From Sphingomonas sanguinis (GTDB lineage Bacteria > Pseudomonadota > Alphaproteobacteria > Sphingomonadales > Sphingomonadaceae): a DNA stretch of 36,385 nt. Under the pieces are notes generated by a model, which searched no databases, was not told the origin of the DNA, and saw only the letters and a list, made by a program, of their open reading frames with translations. The position numbers and the translations under genes were made by a program. The stretch spans positions 1-36,385 of the forward strand of contig NZ_LDTE01000055.1 of assembly GCF_001476905.1 (NCBI RefSeq), given 5' to 3'. Positions 17,809 through 25,903 of this stretch are shown here, in pieces (the stretch's first letter is position 1; each line of letters begins with the position of its first letter).

Positions 17809-17923
17809 TCCTCCCCTCGTAGGGGAGGTGGCAGGGCGAAGCCCTGACGGAGGGGTGTCACCCTCTCGATAGCGGGGACACCCCTCCGACGCGCGATGCG
17901 CGCCACCTCCCCTTGCAGGGGAG
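17809..17923. repeat. Intergenic palindromic repeat, family B, copy 1
   Basis: A compound palindrome beginning with a CCTCCCC-TCGTA-GGGGAGG hairpin and ending with CCTCCCC-TTGCA-GGGGAG. Inner inverted arms lie between (CAGGGCGAAGCCCTG; GGGGTGTC with GACACCCC). It is related to the elements at 24209-24335 and 36337-36385. It lies upstream of xth on the minus strand, within the possible xth leader. Confidence 0.8.
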
Positions 17924-17936
17924 AAATAAGTTCAGA

Positions 17937-18069
17937 AAAGGAAAGGCCCTCGCTCCGGGGGCATGGAGCGAGGGCCGACCTAGCGTTCGTCACGCAGGCG
18001 GGATGAGGGTGCTCATTCGAGCAACAGGGGGGAATCTCGAACGCCCCTCAACCGCAACGCCTTGATAGG
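17937..18069 (-). ncRNA. Candidate structured small RNA with own terminator
   Basis: Read on the minus strand downstream of lolA, this stretch folds as a rod. Arms 18066-18069 with 17979-17982, 18056-18060 with 17983-17987, 18052-18055 with 17998-18001, 18045-18049 with 18005-18009, and 18036-18041 with 18016-18021 all pair. The closing 14-base loop is ATTCCCCCCTGTTG. The rod runs directly into the strong terminator at 17945-17976. No promoter is obvious, so it could be processed from the lolA 3' end. I match it to no named family; pairing was found by eye. Confidence 0.4.
17945..17976 (-). terminator. Strong factor-independent terminator (lolA / candidate RNA)
   Basis: A perfect 12-pair stem (GGCCCTCGCTCC with GGAGCGAGGGCC) with an eight-base loop. 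On the minus strand it is followed by TTTCCTTTT, which fits an intrinsic terminator in that direction. It lies 137 bases beyond the lolA stop, an unusually long untranslated tail. Confidence 0.75.
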
Positions 18070-18113
18070 CCAGCAAACCTGTCGCCCGGATGAATGAAAC
18101 GGCCCGCGACCGT

Positions 18114-18746
18114 TCAGTTTCGGCCCGACCGCCTCTGCGGGTCGTTGAAACGGAACGCTTTATCGTCGACCGGCACGCCGAATCGCTGGTTCGACAGACG
18201 GATCGTCGTGCGGTTGTTCTGGCTGTCGAGCGCGACCCAGCCCTGCATCATCAACCCGCCCGGCGCGGAGGCATCGCGGGCGAAGACCAGGGTGATCTTG
18301 CCATATTCGGGGTGCTTGGGATCGTTCGCCTCGACCGAGACCAGTCGCGAATCGGCGCTGGGCACGACCTTGGCATAGCGGGAAATGTCACGCGTCGGGT
18401 CGAGCAATACGCCCAGCGGCGAGTTCTTGATCGGCCAGCGCTGCTTCTGCCCGACCGAATAGTCGAGGAACCACAGGCTGCCACCGTCCGCGACGATCAG
18501 CAGCGGCACGCCCTTTTCATATTGGAAGCGGATCTTGCCCGGCTTCTTCATGGTCAGCGTGCCGGTCAGCACCTTGCCCGCCCGGTCCTGCTGAGTGAAG
18601 TCGGCGGTCATCGTCTGCACCGATTGCAGGTGACGCTGCACCGCCGCCAGGTCGCCGCTCGCCTGGGCCATGGCGGGGACGGGGGCGGCGACCATCGCCA
18701 TGGCGGTCGGCGCCATCAGGGCGGTCGCCATCATCGAACGGATCAT
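18114..18746 (-). CDS. lolA: Outer-membrane lipoprotein carrier protein LolA
   Basis: Periplasmic chaperone that takes lipoproteins from LolCDE to the outer membrane. The 210-residue precursor has a signal peptide ending PAMA|QA (cleavage after residue 27). Family strands follow: MTADFTQQDRAGKVLTGTLTMKKPGKIRFQYE, LLIVADGGSLWFLDYSVGQ and the closing NNRTTIRLSNQRFGVPVDDKAFRFNDP. The start at MIRSMM is backed by an AAGGAG ribosome site six bases upstream. It follows the OprB gene on the same strand with a 65-base gap. Confidence 0.92.
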   Translation of the reverse strand: MIRSMMATALMAPTAMAMVAAPVPAMAQASGDLAAVQRHLQSVQTMTADFTQQDRAGKVLTGTLTMKKPGKIRFQYEKGVPLLIVADGGSLWFLDYSVGQKQRWPIKNSPLGVLLDPTRDISRYAKVVPSADSRLVSVEANDPKHPEYGKITLVFARDASAPGGLMMQGWVALDSQNNRTTIRLSNQRFGVPVDDKAFRFNDPQRRSGRN

Positions 18747-18811
18747 ATCAAACTCCTTTGGCGCGCCTGTCCTTGCGCGCCGCCTATTGAACGGGTCGTG
18801 AATCGCGCATG

Positions 18812-20215
18812 TTACAGGGTGAAGGCGGCCTTCAGCCCGACGATGGTGACGTCCTCGGCCTGCGAATAGCCGCCGGGATGATGGACGAACTGCACATTGG
18901 GCCGCATCTCCAGCCATTCGGCGGGGTGGATGCTATAATAGACTTCCGCGGCATATTCGGAGCCCTGCACGGCGGGCCGCGTCGGATCGAGGCGTTGGCC
19001 GTCCGCCACCCGATTGTTCACATGGGTCCGCGCCACGCCGAAGCCCAGCACGTCGCCCGGCACGGCGGGGACCAGCCCCTTGTAGAACAGGCCGGCGGCG
19101 ATCTGGTTGTCGGTGACGCTGGTCGCGCGGTCGGCCTGGGTCGCGTTCAGGAAGACGCTGAGGCCGTTTTCCGCCTTGCCGTCCTTGGTCTCGCCGGTCA
19201 GCTGCTGCTGGATGTTGACGTACACGCCGTAGCGGCTGCTGCGCTCCAGCGGGGCCAGGCCGGTGATGGCGATGGGACGGCGATTGACGTCGAGGAACAC
19301 GTCCGCCGCATCCGCCGTCGCGACCCAGCCGCCCAGCTTGTAGGACCCGATCTTTCCAGCGCTGGCATTGCGAATCCAGCCCACCTCGGCCGGGACCAGC
19401 ACGCCGGTTGCGCCCTTGAAATGGCCGATGAAGAAGTCGTTGTCGAGGTTGCGCGGATTGATCTCATAGACCGCACCCTGGACGTACAGATCGTCGCGCG
19501 GTTCGTAGCGCAGCCTCGCGCCCCACTGGCTGACGGGCCAGTTCTGCCAATAGTCGCCGACCAGATTGCCCGGCTGCGCGCCGCAGAAGCTGAGGTTCAT
19601 GAAATGGCACGAGAAAATGGCGAAATCTTCGCCCGGATTGGTGCGGCCCAGCTTCAGCTCGAACCGCTCGCCGATCCGCTGCTCGTACCAGAATTGGGTG
19701 AGGCGCAGGGTCTGGCCACGACCATAGACCTCCTGCACCTGCTGCAGCGTGCCCAGATTGGCATCGTCGCTGAGGTTGCGGCCACGCCGATAGGTGAGCG
19801 TCGCCTGGAACGCACCGCCCTTCAGCCCAAAGACCTTTTCCAGATCGAACAAGGCACCCGCGTCGAACTGGCCGGTCTCGCGGAACAGGGTCTTGCGGCC
19901 ACCGGTGATATTGGCGGCGCTTTCCGAGGCATAGCGCGCGGTGACGGTGATGCCGCGCTCGTTCAGGCCGGTGCGGATCTTGTGCCAGTCGCCGATGATG
20001 CCGGGCGGCGGCGTCCGCCGCGTATCGGCGGTAATCGCGGAGGGCGCGCTATCCGACGGGCGGACCGGCAGGCGCCGTGTGGGTGGCCGCTGGGTGTCGC
20101 CCTCCGCACTGGTCGGCGCGGCGCGGGCAGCGGTGGGGACGGGATCGGTCGTCTGTTGCGGAGAAAAGGGGGCCGCCAGCAGCATGGGTGCCCAGCCCCA
20201 GATCATCGCCATCAC
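18812..20215 (-). CDS. OprB-type carbohydrate-selective porin
   Basis: An outer-membrane porin of the OprB family, which passes glucose and other sugars in Pseudomonas and is common in sphingomonads. The 467-residue protein has a short N-terminal signal (MMAMIWGWAPMLLAAPFS), then a Pro/Thr/Ala-rich linker of about 50 residues before the barrel. Family landmarks are FDAGALFDLEKVFGLKGGAFQATLTYRRGRNLS, LTQFWYEQRIGERFELKLGRTNPGEDFAIF, GDYWQNWPVSQWGARLRY and the C-terminal E-Y-Y-x-I-x-P-x-x-W-L-x-x-R-P-N-V-Q block. It ends LKAAFTL rather than in Phe. Two Cys residues (about 203 and 210) could form a loop disulfide. Sugar specificity is unknown. Confidence 0.9.
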   Translation of the reverse strand: MMAMIWGWAPMLLAAPFSPQQTTDPVPTAARAAPTSAEGDTQRPPTRRLPVRPSDSAPSAITADTRRTPPPGIIGDWHKIRTGLNERGITVTARYASESAANITGGRKTLFRETGQFDAGALFDLEKVFGLKGGAFQATLTYRRGRNLSDDANLGTLQQVQEVYGRGQTLRLTQFWYEQRIGERFELKLGRTNPGEDFAIFSCHFMNLSFCGAQPGNLVGDYWQNWPVSQWGARLRYEPRDDLYVQGAVYEINPRNLDNDFFIGHFKGATGVLVPAEVGWIRNASAGKIGSYKLGGWVATADAADVFLDVNRRPIAITGLAPLERSSRYGVYVNIQQQLTGETKDGKAENGLSVFLNATQADRATSVTDNQIAAGLFYKGLVPAVPGDVLGFGVARTHVNNRVADGQRLDPTRPAVQGSEYAAEVYYSIHPAEWLEMRPNVQFVHHPGGYSQAEDVTIVGLKAAFTL

Positions 20216-20337
20216 ACCAACCCCCTGTTTGCCCGAGACTTATCGTTGCGCAGGGCAAACGACCGGGCGGGGAAAAGGTGCCGTAAACGTCAAGCGATCG
20301 TCATCGACCCGCCAGCGTGGCGGGAGAGCCCAATGCC

Positions 20338-20715
20338 TCAGGCCTTCTCCAGCGTGCACTGGAGCGGATGCTGGTTCGCACGGGCGAAGTCGATCACCTG
20401 CGCCACCTTGGTCTCGGCGACTTCGTAGGAGAAGACGCCGCACACCCCGACACCGCGCTGATGAACGTGCAGCATCACGCGGGTCGCATCGTCCATGCTC
20501 ATGCGGAAGAAGCGTTGCAGGCACAGCACGACGAATTCCATCGGCGTGTAATCGTCGTTCAGCATCAGCACGCGATAGGGCGTCGGCTGCTTGGTACGGG
20601 CACGGGTCCGCGTCGCGACACCCAGGCCGGTGCCGTCCTCGTCCCCATGGTCGTGACCCGGCCCATTGCCGGCCATCCCCAGGGGATGGGTGAGTAGATC
20701 GCTGTTCAGGGCCAT
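20338..20715 (-). CDS. clpS: ATP-dependent Clp protease adaptor ClpS
   Basis: N-end-rule adaptor that hands substrates with bulky N-terminal residues to ClpAP. The product is 125 residues. The first 40 form a flexible His/Asp/Gly-rich tail; the core contains [24 protein letters not shown], with the substrate-binding NDD and M residues. [24 protein letters not shown] follows and the end is [18 protein letters not shown] at 20715 is used as the start; a second ATG at 20676 would give 112 residues. Neither has a Shine-Dalgarno, and a promoter-like element right before 20715 suggests a leaderless message. clpA is not next to it in this window. Confidence 0.92.
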   Translation of the reverse strand: MALNSDLLTHPLGMAGNGPGHDHGDEDGTGLGVATRTRARTKQPTPYRVLMLNDDYTPMEFVVLCLQRFFRMSMDDATRVMLHVHQRGVGVCGVFSYEVAETKVAQVIDFARANQHPLQCTLEKA

Positions 20716-20723
20716 GATGATGT

Positions 20724-20754
20724 AAAATATGGCATGGCGGGGGGTGGGCACAAG
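20724..20754 (-). promoter_or_regulatory. Possible clpS promoter giving a near-leaderless transcript
   Basis: On the minus strand TTGTGC (-35) is followed, after 17-18 bases, by ATATTT/TATTTT (-10), the only AT-rich patch in the region. Transcription would start within a few bases of the clpS ATG at 20715, consistent with the absence of a ribosome site there. Confidence 0.4.
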
Positions 20755-20800
20755 CCCTTGGAGGCCGAGGCGATCGGATAAATCGGGACGGGTCGGGGAT

Positions 20801-20897
20801 AAACACCCTCACCCTTCCGGCGCTTCGCGCCTCCCTCCCTCTCCCATCGGGAGAGGGAGGGGCCCGCCCGCGCCAGCGGGTGGGAAGGGTGAGGGTG
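20801..20897. repeat. Intergenic palindromic repeat, family A, copy 2
   Basis: Nearly the same sequence as 1738-1839, sharing AAACACCCTCACCC, the GGCGCTTCGCGCC core, the CTCTCCC/GGGAGAG hairpin and the closing GGGTGAGGGTG. It fills the gap between the clpS start and the dnaE2 stop and could terminate dnaE2 transcription. Confidence 0.85.
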
Positions 20898-20904
20898 CTA
20901 CGCC

Positions 20905-23900
20905 CTAATGGAAATCCCGCGACCGGGGCAGCAGGCGGACGTCGCGGGGGTGGACCCCGCGCTGGGCGACGGGCCCGCGCGGATCGTGCGAGCGGGTGGG
21001 CGCGGCGGGCACCTCCTCCAGCCGGGCCAGCATCGTGCTGCGATCCTCGACGCCCGCCGTCATCACATGGACGACGCCCTCCTCGCTCCGCTGCACGACG
21101 CCGTGGATCAGCATCAGCCGCGCCGCCATGACACTGCGCCGGTTGGCCTCGAAATCGCGCGCCCAGAGCAGCGCGTTGACGATGCCCGTTTCGTCCTCGA
21201 TCGTGACGAAGATCGCATTGCCCTTGCCCGGCCGTTGGCGGACCAGCACCACCCCTGCCACCTTCACCCGCCGTCCGTCGCGCAAGTGCATCACATCGGC
21301 GGCGGACAGTACCCCCTCCGCCGCCAGTTCGGCGCGCAGGAACGCCATGGGATGGCCCTTCAGCGACAGGCGGGTGGCGCGGTAATCGGCGGTCACCTGT
21401 TCGGAAGGCGACATGGGCGGCAGGGTCACCGGCGGCTCGGCGGCCATTTCCGGGGCTTCCATCGCGGCGAACAGCGGCAGTTGCGCCGACTTCATCCGCC
21501 GCGCCTCCCACTGCCCCTCGCGCCGCCCGCGCCCCAGCGAGCGATAGGCGTCGCTCTGCGCCAGCAGGTCGAGCGCCCGGCGGGGGAGGTGGGCGCGAAT
21601 CGCGACCGACTCGATGCTGTCATAGGGTGCGTGGGCGGCGATGGCCTTGCCCCACTCCTCGCGAAACCCGTCGACCTGCCGAAAGCCCAGCCGCAGCGCG
21701 AAGGCGCGGTCGCTACGGACCTCCAGCCGATTGTCCCAGCCGCTGTGATTCACATCGACCGGCCGCACCTCGACTTGGCCATTCTCGCGCGCGTCGCGGA
21801 CGAGCTGGGCCGGGGCGTAGAATCCCATCGGCTGGGCGTTCAACAGCGCGCAGGTGAAGATCGCGGGCTGATGGCATTTCAGCCAGGCCGAGACATAAAC
21901 CAGCCGCGCAAAGGACAGCGCATGGCTTTCGGGAAAGCCATAGGAGCCGAACCCCTCGATCTGCTTGAAACAGCGCTCGGCGAATTCGGGTTCGTAACCG
22001 CGGCGGACCATGCCGCCGACCATCTTCTCGCGAAAACCCTGGATGGTGCCGACGTTGCGGAACGTCGCCATCGCGCGGCGCAGGCCATTGGCTTCGTCGG
22101 GGGTGAATTTGGCGGCGACGATGGCCAGTTTCATCGCCTGTTCCTGGAACAGGGGCACGCCATAGGTGTCCTTCAGGATGGTCTTCAACTCGTCCGCATC
22201 CCCCTCCGACGGATGGGGAGAGGGATAGTCGACCTTCTCCTTCTCCGCCCGGCGACGCAGATAGGGGTGGACCATGTCGCCCTCGATGGGCCCCGGCCGC
22301 ACGATCGCGACCTGCACCACCAGGTCGTAGAAGCGCTTCGGCTTCAGCCGGGGCAGCATGTTGATCTGCGCCCGGCTCTCCACCTGAAACACACCGATGC
22401 TGTCGCCCTTTTGCAGCATCTTGTAGACACGTTCGTCCTCGTCCTGCGCCAGCGTGTCGAGGTCGGGGCGGGCCAAGCCGTTCGCCGCCATCAGGTCGAA
22501 CGCCTTGCGGATGCAGGTCAGCATCCCCAGCGCCAATATGTCGACCTTCATGATCTTCAGCTCGTCGATATCGTCCTTGTCCCATTCGATGAAGGTTCGT
22601 CCCTCCATCGCGCCGTTGTGGATCGGCACCGTCTCGTCGAGCCGTCCTTGCGTCAGCACGAAGCCGCCGACATGCTGCGACAAATGGCGCGGCGCCCCCA
22701 GCAGCCGGTCGACCAGCGTGCGCAGCCGCGCAATCTCGGGATTGTCGGGCGAGAAGCCGGTTTCGTGGAACCGCTTTTCCTCGAACTGTTTGGAAAAGCT
22801 GCCCCAGACGGTGCTGGTCAGCCGCTGGGTCACATCCTCGCTCAGCCCCAGCGCGCGGCCGACCTCGCGCACCGTGCTGCGCGGGCGATAATGGATGACG
22901 GTCGCGGCGATGGCGGCGCGGTGGCGGCCATAGCGGCCATAGATATACTGGATTACCTCCTCGCGCCGCTCATGCTCGAAGTCGATGTCGATATCGGGCG
23001 GCTCCTTGCGTTCGGTCGACACGAACCGGGAAAAGAGCAGGTCGTGCTTGGTCGGATCGACCGAGGTCACGCCCAAGAGCCAGCAGACCGCCGAATTGGC
23101 CGCCGAGCCTCGACCCTGGCAGAGAATGGGCTGCGGCCGACTGCGCGCGAACCGCACCACGTCGTGCACGGTCAGGAAATAATGGGCATACTCGCATTCG
23201 CGGATGAGGGTCAGTTCCTCGGCAAGCGTAGCCTGTAGCTTGTCGGGCACGCCATCGGGAAAGCGCTTTGCCGCCTCCCGCCGCACCAGTTCCTCCAGCC
23301 AGTCCTGCGCCTCCCACCCCTCGGGCACCGGCTCATGCGGATAGTCATAGGACAGGTGATCCAGCCGGAAGGTGATGCGGTCGAGGATCGCCATGCTCTC
23401 CTCCACCGCCCCCGGCCGGTCGGCGAACAGTCGCGCCATTTCGGCGGCAGGCTTCAGATGGCGTTCGGCATTGGCCGCCAGTCTTCGACCGCCGGTGCGG
23501 ATGGTCAGCCCCTCGCGGATGCAGGTCAGTATATCCTGTACCGGTCGGTCTGCGGGCGTAGCGAACAGCGCGTCGGTGGTGGCGAGCAGTGGCACGCCCC
23601 GCGCCTCGGCCAAGGCGGCATGAGCCATCAGCCGCCGCCGGTCCGCCCCCGATCGCGGCATGGTCACGCCCAGCCAGACCCGCCCCGGCGCCACCGCCAC
23701 CAGCCGGTCGAGCGTTGCCGACAGTCCCGGATCGGCGCGTTGCGGCGGCAGCATCGCGTCCGTCATCGGCTCGCAGGGCCTTGCCGAGGATTCGGGGAGC
23801 GCGATCAGCAGCAGGTCCTCGGCATGGCGGATCAGGTCGCCCAGCCCCAGGATGCAGCCGCCTTTCCGCGCCCGCTTGTTGCCCGTCGTCAGCAACCGGG

Positions 23901-24198
23901 TCAGCCGCCCCCAGCCGGTGCGATCAATGGGATAGGCGACGATATCCGGCGTTCCGTCGGCAAAGATGAGACGCGCGCCAACGACCAGCTCGAACGGCGG
24001 CATCCGGTCCCCGAGCTTTTCGCGGATTTCCCGCAGCGCCCGGTGGGCCCGCACCACCCCCGCCACCGTGTTGCGGTCGGCAATACCGATTCCGTCCAGC
24101 CCCAGCACGATCGCCTGCTGAACCATCACTTCCGCCGAGCTTGCCCCGTCGAGGAAGGAATAATGCGTCGCCGCGACCAATTCGGCGAAGTCGGACAT
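20905..24198 (-). CDS. dnaE2: Error-prone DNA polymerase DnaE2 (ImuC)
   Basis: C-family polymerase that does the synthesis step of SOS mutagenesis together with ImuA and ImuB. The 1097-residue protein begins with a PHP domain (AATHYSFLDGASSAEVMV, GIGIADRNTVAGVVRAH). The catalytic palm carries the PDIDIDFEHERREEV aspartates near residue 400, with LCQGRGSAANSAVCWLLG just before. The finger region contains VDYPSPHPSEGDADELKTIL, typical of DnaE2 rather than DnaE1. The C-terminus holds an OB-fold (VLVRQRPGKGNAIFVTIEDETG) and ends SRDFH. ATG at 24198 is preferred over TTG at 24207; its ribosome site GGGGAGG is the arm of a palindromic repeat. It is the last gene of the mutasome operon. Confidence 0.96.
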   Translation of the reverse strand: MSDFAELVAATHYSFLDGASSAEVMVQQAIVLGLDGIGIADRNTVAGVVRAHRALREIREKLGDRMPPFELVVGARLIFADGTPDIVAYPIDRTGWGRLTRLLTTGNKRARKGGCILGLGDLIRHAEDLLLIALPESSARPCEPMTDAMLPPQRADPGLSATLDRLVAVAPGRVWLGVTMPRSGADRRRLMAHAALAEARGVPLLATTDALFATPADRPVQDILTCIREGLTIRTGGRRLAANAERHLKPAAEMARLFADRPGAVEESMAILDRITFRLDHLSYDYPHEPVPEGWEAQDWLEELVRREAAKRFPDGVPDKLQATLAEELTLIRECEYAHYFLTVHDVVRFARSRPQPILCQGRGSAANSAVCWLLGVTSVDPTKHDLLFSRFVSTERKEPPDIDIDFEHERREEVIQYIYGRYGRHRAAIAATVIHYRPRSTVREVGRALGLSEDVTQRLTSTVWGSFSKQFEEKRFHETGFSPDNPEIARLRTLVDRLLGAPRHLSQHVGGFVLTQGRLDETVPIHNGAMEGRTFIEWDKDDIDELKIMKVDILALGMLTCIRKAFDLMAANGLARPDLDTLAQDEDERVYKMLQKGDSIGVFQVESRAQINMLPRLKPKRFYDLVVQVAIVRPGPIEGDMVHPYLRRRAEKEKVDYPSPHPSEGDADELKTILKDTYGVPLFQEQAMKLAIVAAKFTPDEANGLRRAMATFRNVGTIQGFREKMVGGMVRRGYEPEFAERCFKQIEGFGSYGFPESHALSFARLVYVSAWLKCHQPAIFTCALLNAQPMGFYAPAQLVRDARENGQVEVRPVDVNHSGWDNRLEVRSDRAFALRLGFRQVDGFREEWGKAIAAHAPYDSIESVAIRAHLPRRALDLLAQSDAYRSLGRGRREGQWEARRMKSAQLPLFAAMEAPEMAAEPPVTLPPMSPSEQVTADYRATRLSLKGHPMAFLRAELAAEGVLSAADVMHLRDGRRVKVAGVVLVRQRPGKGNAIFVTIEDETGIVNALLWARDFEANRRSVMAARLMLIHGVVQRSEEGVVHVMTAGVEDRSTMLARLEEVPAAPTRSHDPRGPVAQRGVHPRDVRLLPRSRDFH

Positions 24199-24208
24199 TG
24201 GCTTCAAT

Positions 24209-24335
24209 CCTCCCCGGTACGGGGAGGGGGACCATGCGCAGCATGGTGGAGGGGGCGTGCCGCTGGGTACGTCCCTTGCGGCACGCCCCCTCCGTCAGCG
24301 CTCCGCGCTGCCACCTCTCCGTGCCGAGGAGGATC
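24209..24335. repeat. Intergenic palindromic repeat, family B, copy 2
   Basis: A compound palindrome between imuB and dnaE2. It has a CCTCCCCG-GTA-CGGGGAGG end hairpin (24209-24227), an ACCATGCGCAGCATGGT arm, a long GGGGGCGTGCCGC / GCGGCACGCCCCC pair, and a closing region rich in GGAGG. Same family as 17809-17923 and 36337-36385. Its dnaE2-side hairpin arm is also the dnaE2 ribosome-binding site. Confidence 0.85.
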
Positions 24336-24349
24336 GTGGCGACCTCCCC

Positions 24350-25903
24350 TCACGCGAACAGCCCGTGGACATACCAGCGCGGCCGCTCGGTTTCCGAATA
24401 CAGCCCATGGCGGAAGATCCAGAAGCGCCGTCCGCGCACATCCTCGACCCGGTAATAGTCGCGGGTCGGCGGGGCCATGTCCGCCCGCCGCCACCATTCG
24501 CCTGCGATCCGCTCCGGCCCTTCCGCGCGCGCCACGTCGTGCAATTTCCGCCGCCAGCGAAAGCGCGCAGGCGGGCCGTCCGGCGTCTCGGCGGCGAGCG
24601 ATTCGATCGGCTGGGGCGGATCGAACAGGTGAATCGGGCGCGACGGCGGCTCGCCTGGTTGGGGTTGCGTCCATTCCGCTTTGGGCGGCGTCTCGGTCGC
24701 AGGCAGCAGCAATTCGGCCTGTTCGGGAATATGGCTGTCGCGCGGATGGATGCGTCGCACCCGCTCGCGACCCAGCCGCGTGCCCAGCCGGTCGATCAGC
24801 GCGGCGACCGCCTCCGACTTGGCTTCACCGCCTTCCAAGCGCAGCTGCACCGCGTCGAGCTTCTCGGCCAGCCCGACATCCAGCCGGATCAGGTCATAGC
24901 CAAATCCGGGGTCGAGCGGATCGGCCAGCGCCTCGATCCGCTCGCGGAACAGGCGCAGCAGGACGGCGGGGTCGCGCGTCGGCTGGCCCGTCTCGACCCG
25001 CAGGCCCTGGACCTCGCCATCCGCGCGAAACAGCCGCGCGTCCCAGCGGCGGCCGCCTTCATGCCGCTCCTCCAGCCGTCGCGCCGCTTCACCCGCCAGT
25101 TCCTCCAGCACGCCCAGCATATGCTCGGTCCGCGCCACCGGCTCGGCAAAGCGGCGCTCCACGCCGATCGGCGCGGCGACGACGCGCGGGGTCAGCGGGC
25201 TGTCCTCCTCCCCGGTTAGCCGCCGCAGTGCGGTCGCCGCCTCGCGACCGAATCGCGCCGCGATCGTCGCCATCGGTCGGGCCAGCACGTCGCCGACCGA
25301 CTTCAGCCCCGCCGCGACCAGCGCCGCGCAGCCGTCCTCGTCCAGCTCCAGCGCGGCGACGGGCAGGCGGCGAATCGCCCCCATCTCGTCCGGGGCGGGC
25401 GCGCCCGCATGACGGGCCAATGCCCGCGCCGCCTCGGGCGTGTCGCCATAGGCCAGCCGTACGGTCAGGCCGCGCCGCGCCATGCGCATCTCGATATCCT
25501 CGGCCAGCCCCCGCTCGCCACCGAACAGATGGTCCGCCCCCGCACTGTCGATCACCAGTCCCTGCGGTGGATCGAGCGCCACCGCCGGGCTGTAGCGCCG
25601 TGCCCCTTCGGCCAGCCGTTCCAGCCAGTCGGCATCGGCGGCGGGATCGTGCGGATAGATTTCGATCTCCGGTACCCGCGCGCGCGCATCGGCGAGACTC
25701 AGCCCGACCGACAGCCCCGCCGCGACCGCCGCCGGATCGAGCGCAGCCAGGCGAATCGCCCCACCGACCGATTCGGCAAAGGCAATGGGCGCGTCACCCC
25801 GCGCCACGAACAGGTGCGGGCGGCGTGCCCGCAACCGCTCGATCGGCAACCAGGGGAAGACGAGCGCCAGATAGCGGCGCGGGATCGAAGCTTTGCGTGT
25901 CAC
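24350..25903 (-). CDS. imuB: ImuB, catalytically inactive Y-family polymerase homologue
   Basis: Adaptor of the ImuA-ImuB-DnaE2 mutasome; in studied species it binds the beta clamp and recruits DnaE2. The 517-residue protein has the Y-family layout, but the first catalytic motif reads LALVFPWLPIERL, without the metal-binding Asp of DinB, as expected for ImuB. The little-finger region is about 230-350. A C-terminal block RPIHLFDPPQPIE and the ending YYRVEDVRGRRFWIFRHGLY...WYVHGLFA are family signatures. GTG at 25903 is chosen for its GGAG ribosome site and the good N-terminus; it overlaps the imuA end by about 110 bases in another frame. Confidence 0.93.
   Translation of the reverse strand: MTRKASIPRRYLALVFPWLPIERLRARRPHLFVARGDAPIAFAESVGGAIRLAALDPAAVAAGLSVGLSLADARARVPEIEIYPHDPAADADWLERLAEGARRYSPAVALDPPQGLVIDSAGADHLFGGERGLAEDIEMRMARRGLTVRLAYGDTPEAARALARHAGAPAPDEMGAIRRLPVAALELDEDGCAALVAAGLKSVGDVLARPMATIAARFGREAATALRRLTGEEDSPLTPRVVAAPIGVERRFAEPVARTEHMLGVLEELAGEAARRLEERHEGGRRWDARLFRADGEVQGLRVETGQPTRDPAVLLRLFRERIEALADPLDPGFGYDLIRLDVGLAEKLDAVQLRLEGGEAKSEAVAALIDRLGTRLGRERVRRIHPRDSHIPEQAELLLPATETPPKAEWTQPQPGEPPSRPIHLFDPPQPIESLAAETPDGPPARFRWRRKLHDVARAEGPERIAGEWWRRADMAPPTRDYYRVEDVRGRRFWIFRHGLYSETERPRWYVHGLFA

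Noticed and set aside
17754..17993. N-terminal extension of xth
   Set aside because: The extra residues are translated family B repeat; the GTG at 17753 gives the canonical N-terminus.
22191..22240. CCCTCCGACGGATGGGGAGAGGG inside dnaE2, resembling a family B repeat insertion
   Set aside because: It encodes VDYPSPHPSEGDADELK, which fits the normal DnaE2 sequence at this point, so it is not an insertion.
25794..25903. 110-base overlap of imuA and imuB as a possible frameshift
   Set aside because: Both reading frames end and start with family-typical sequence (RWRVEWNRD in imuA; GTG with GGAG site in imuB), so an ordinary gene overlap explains it.
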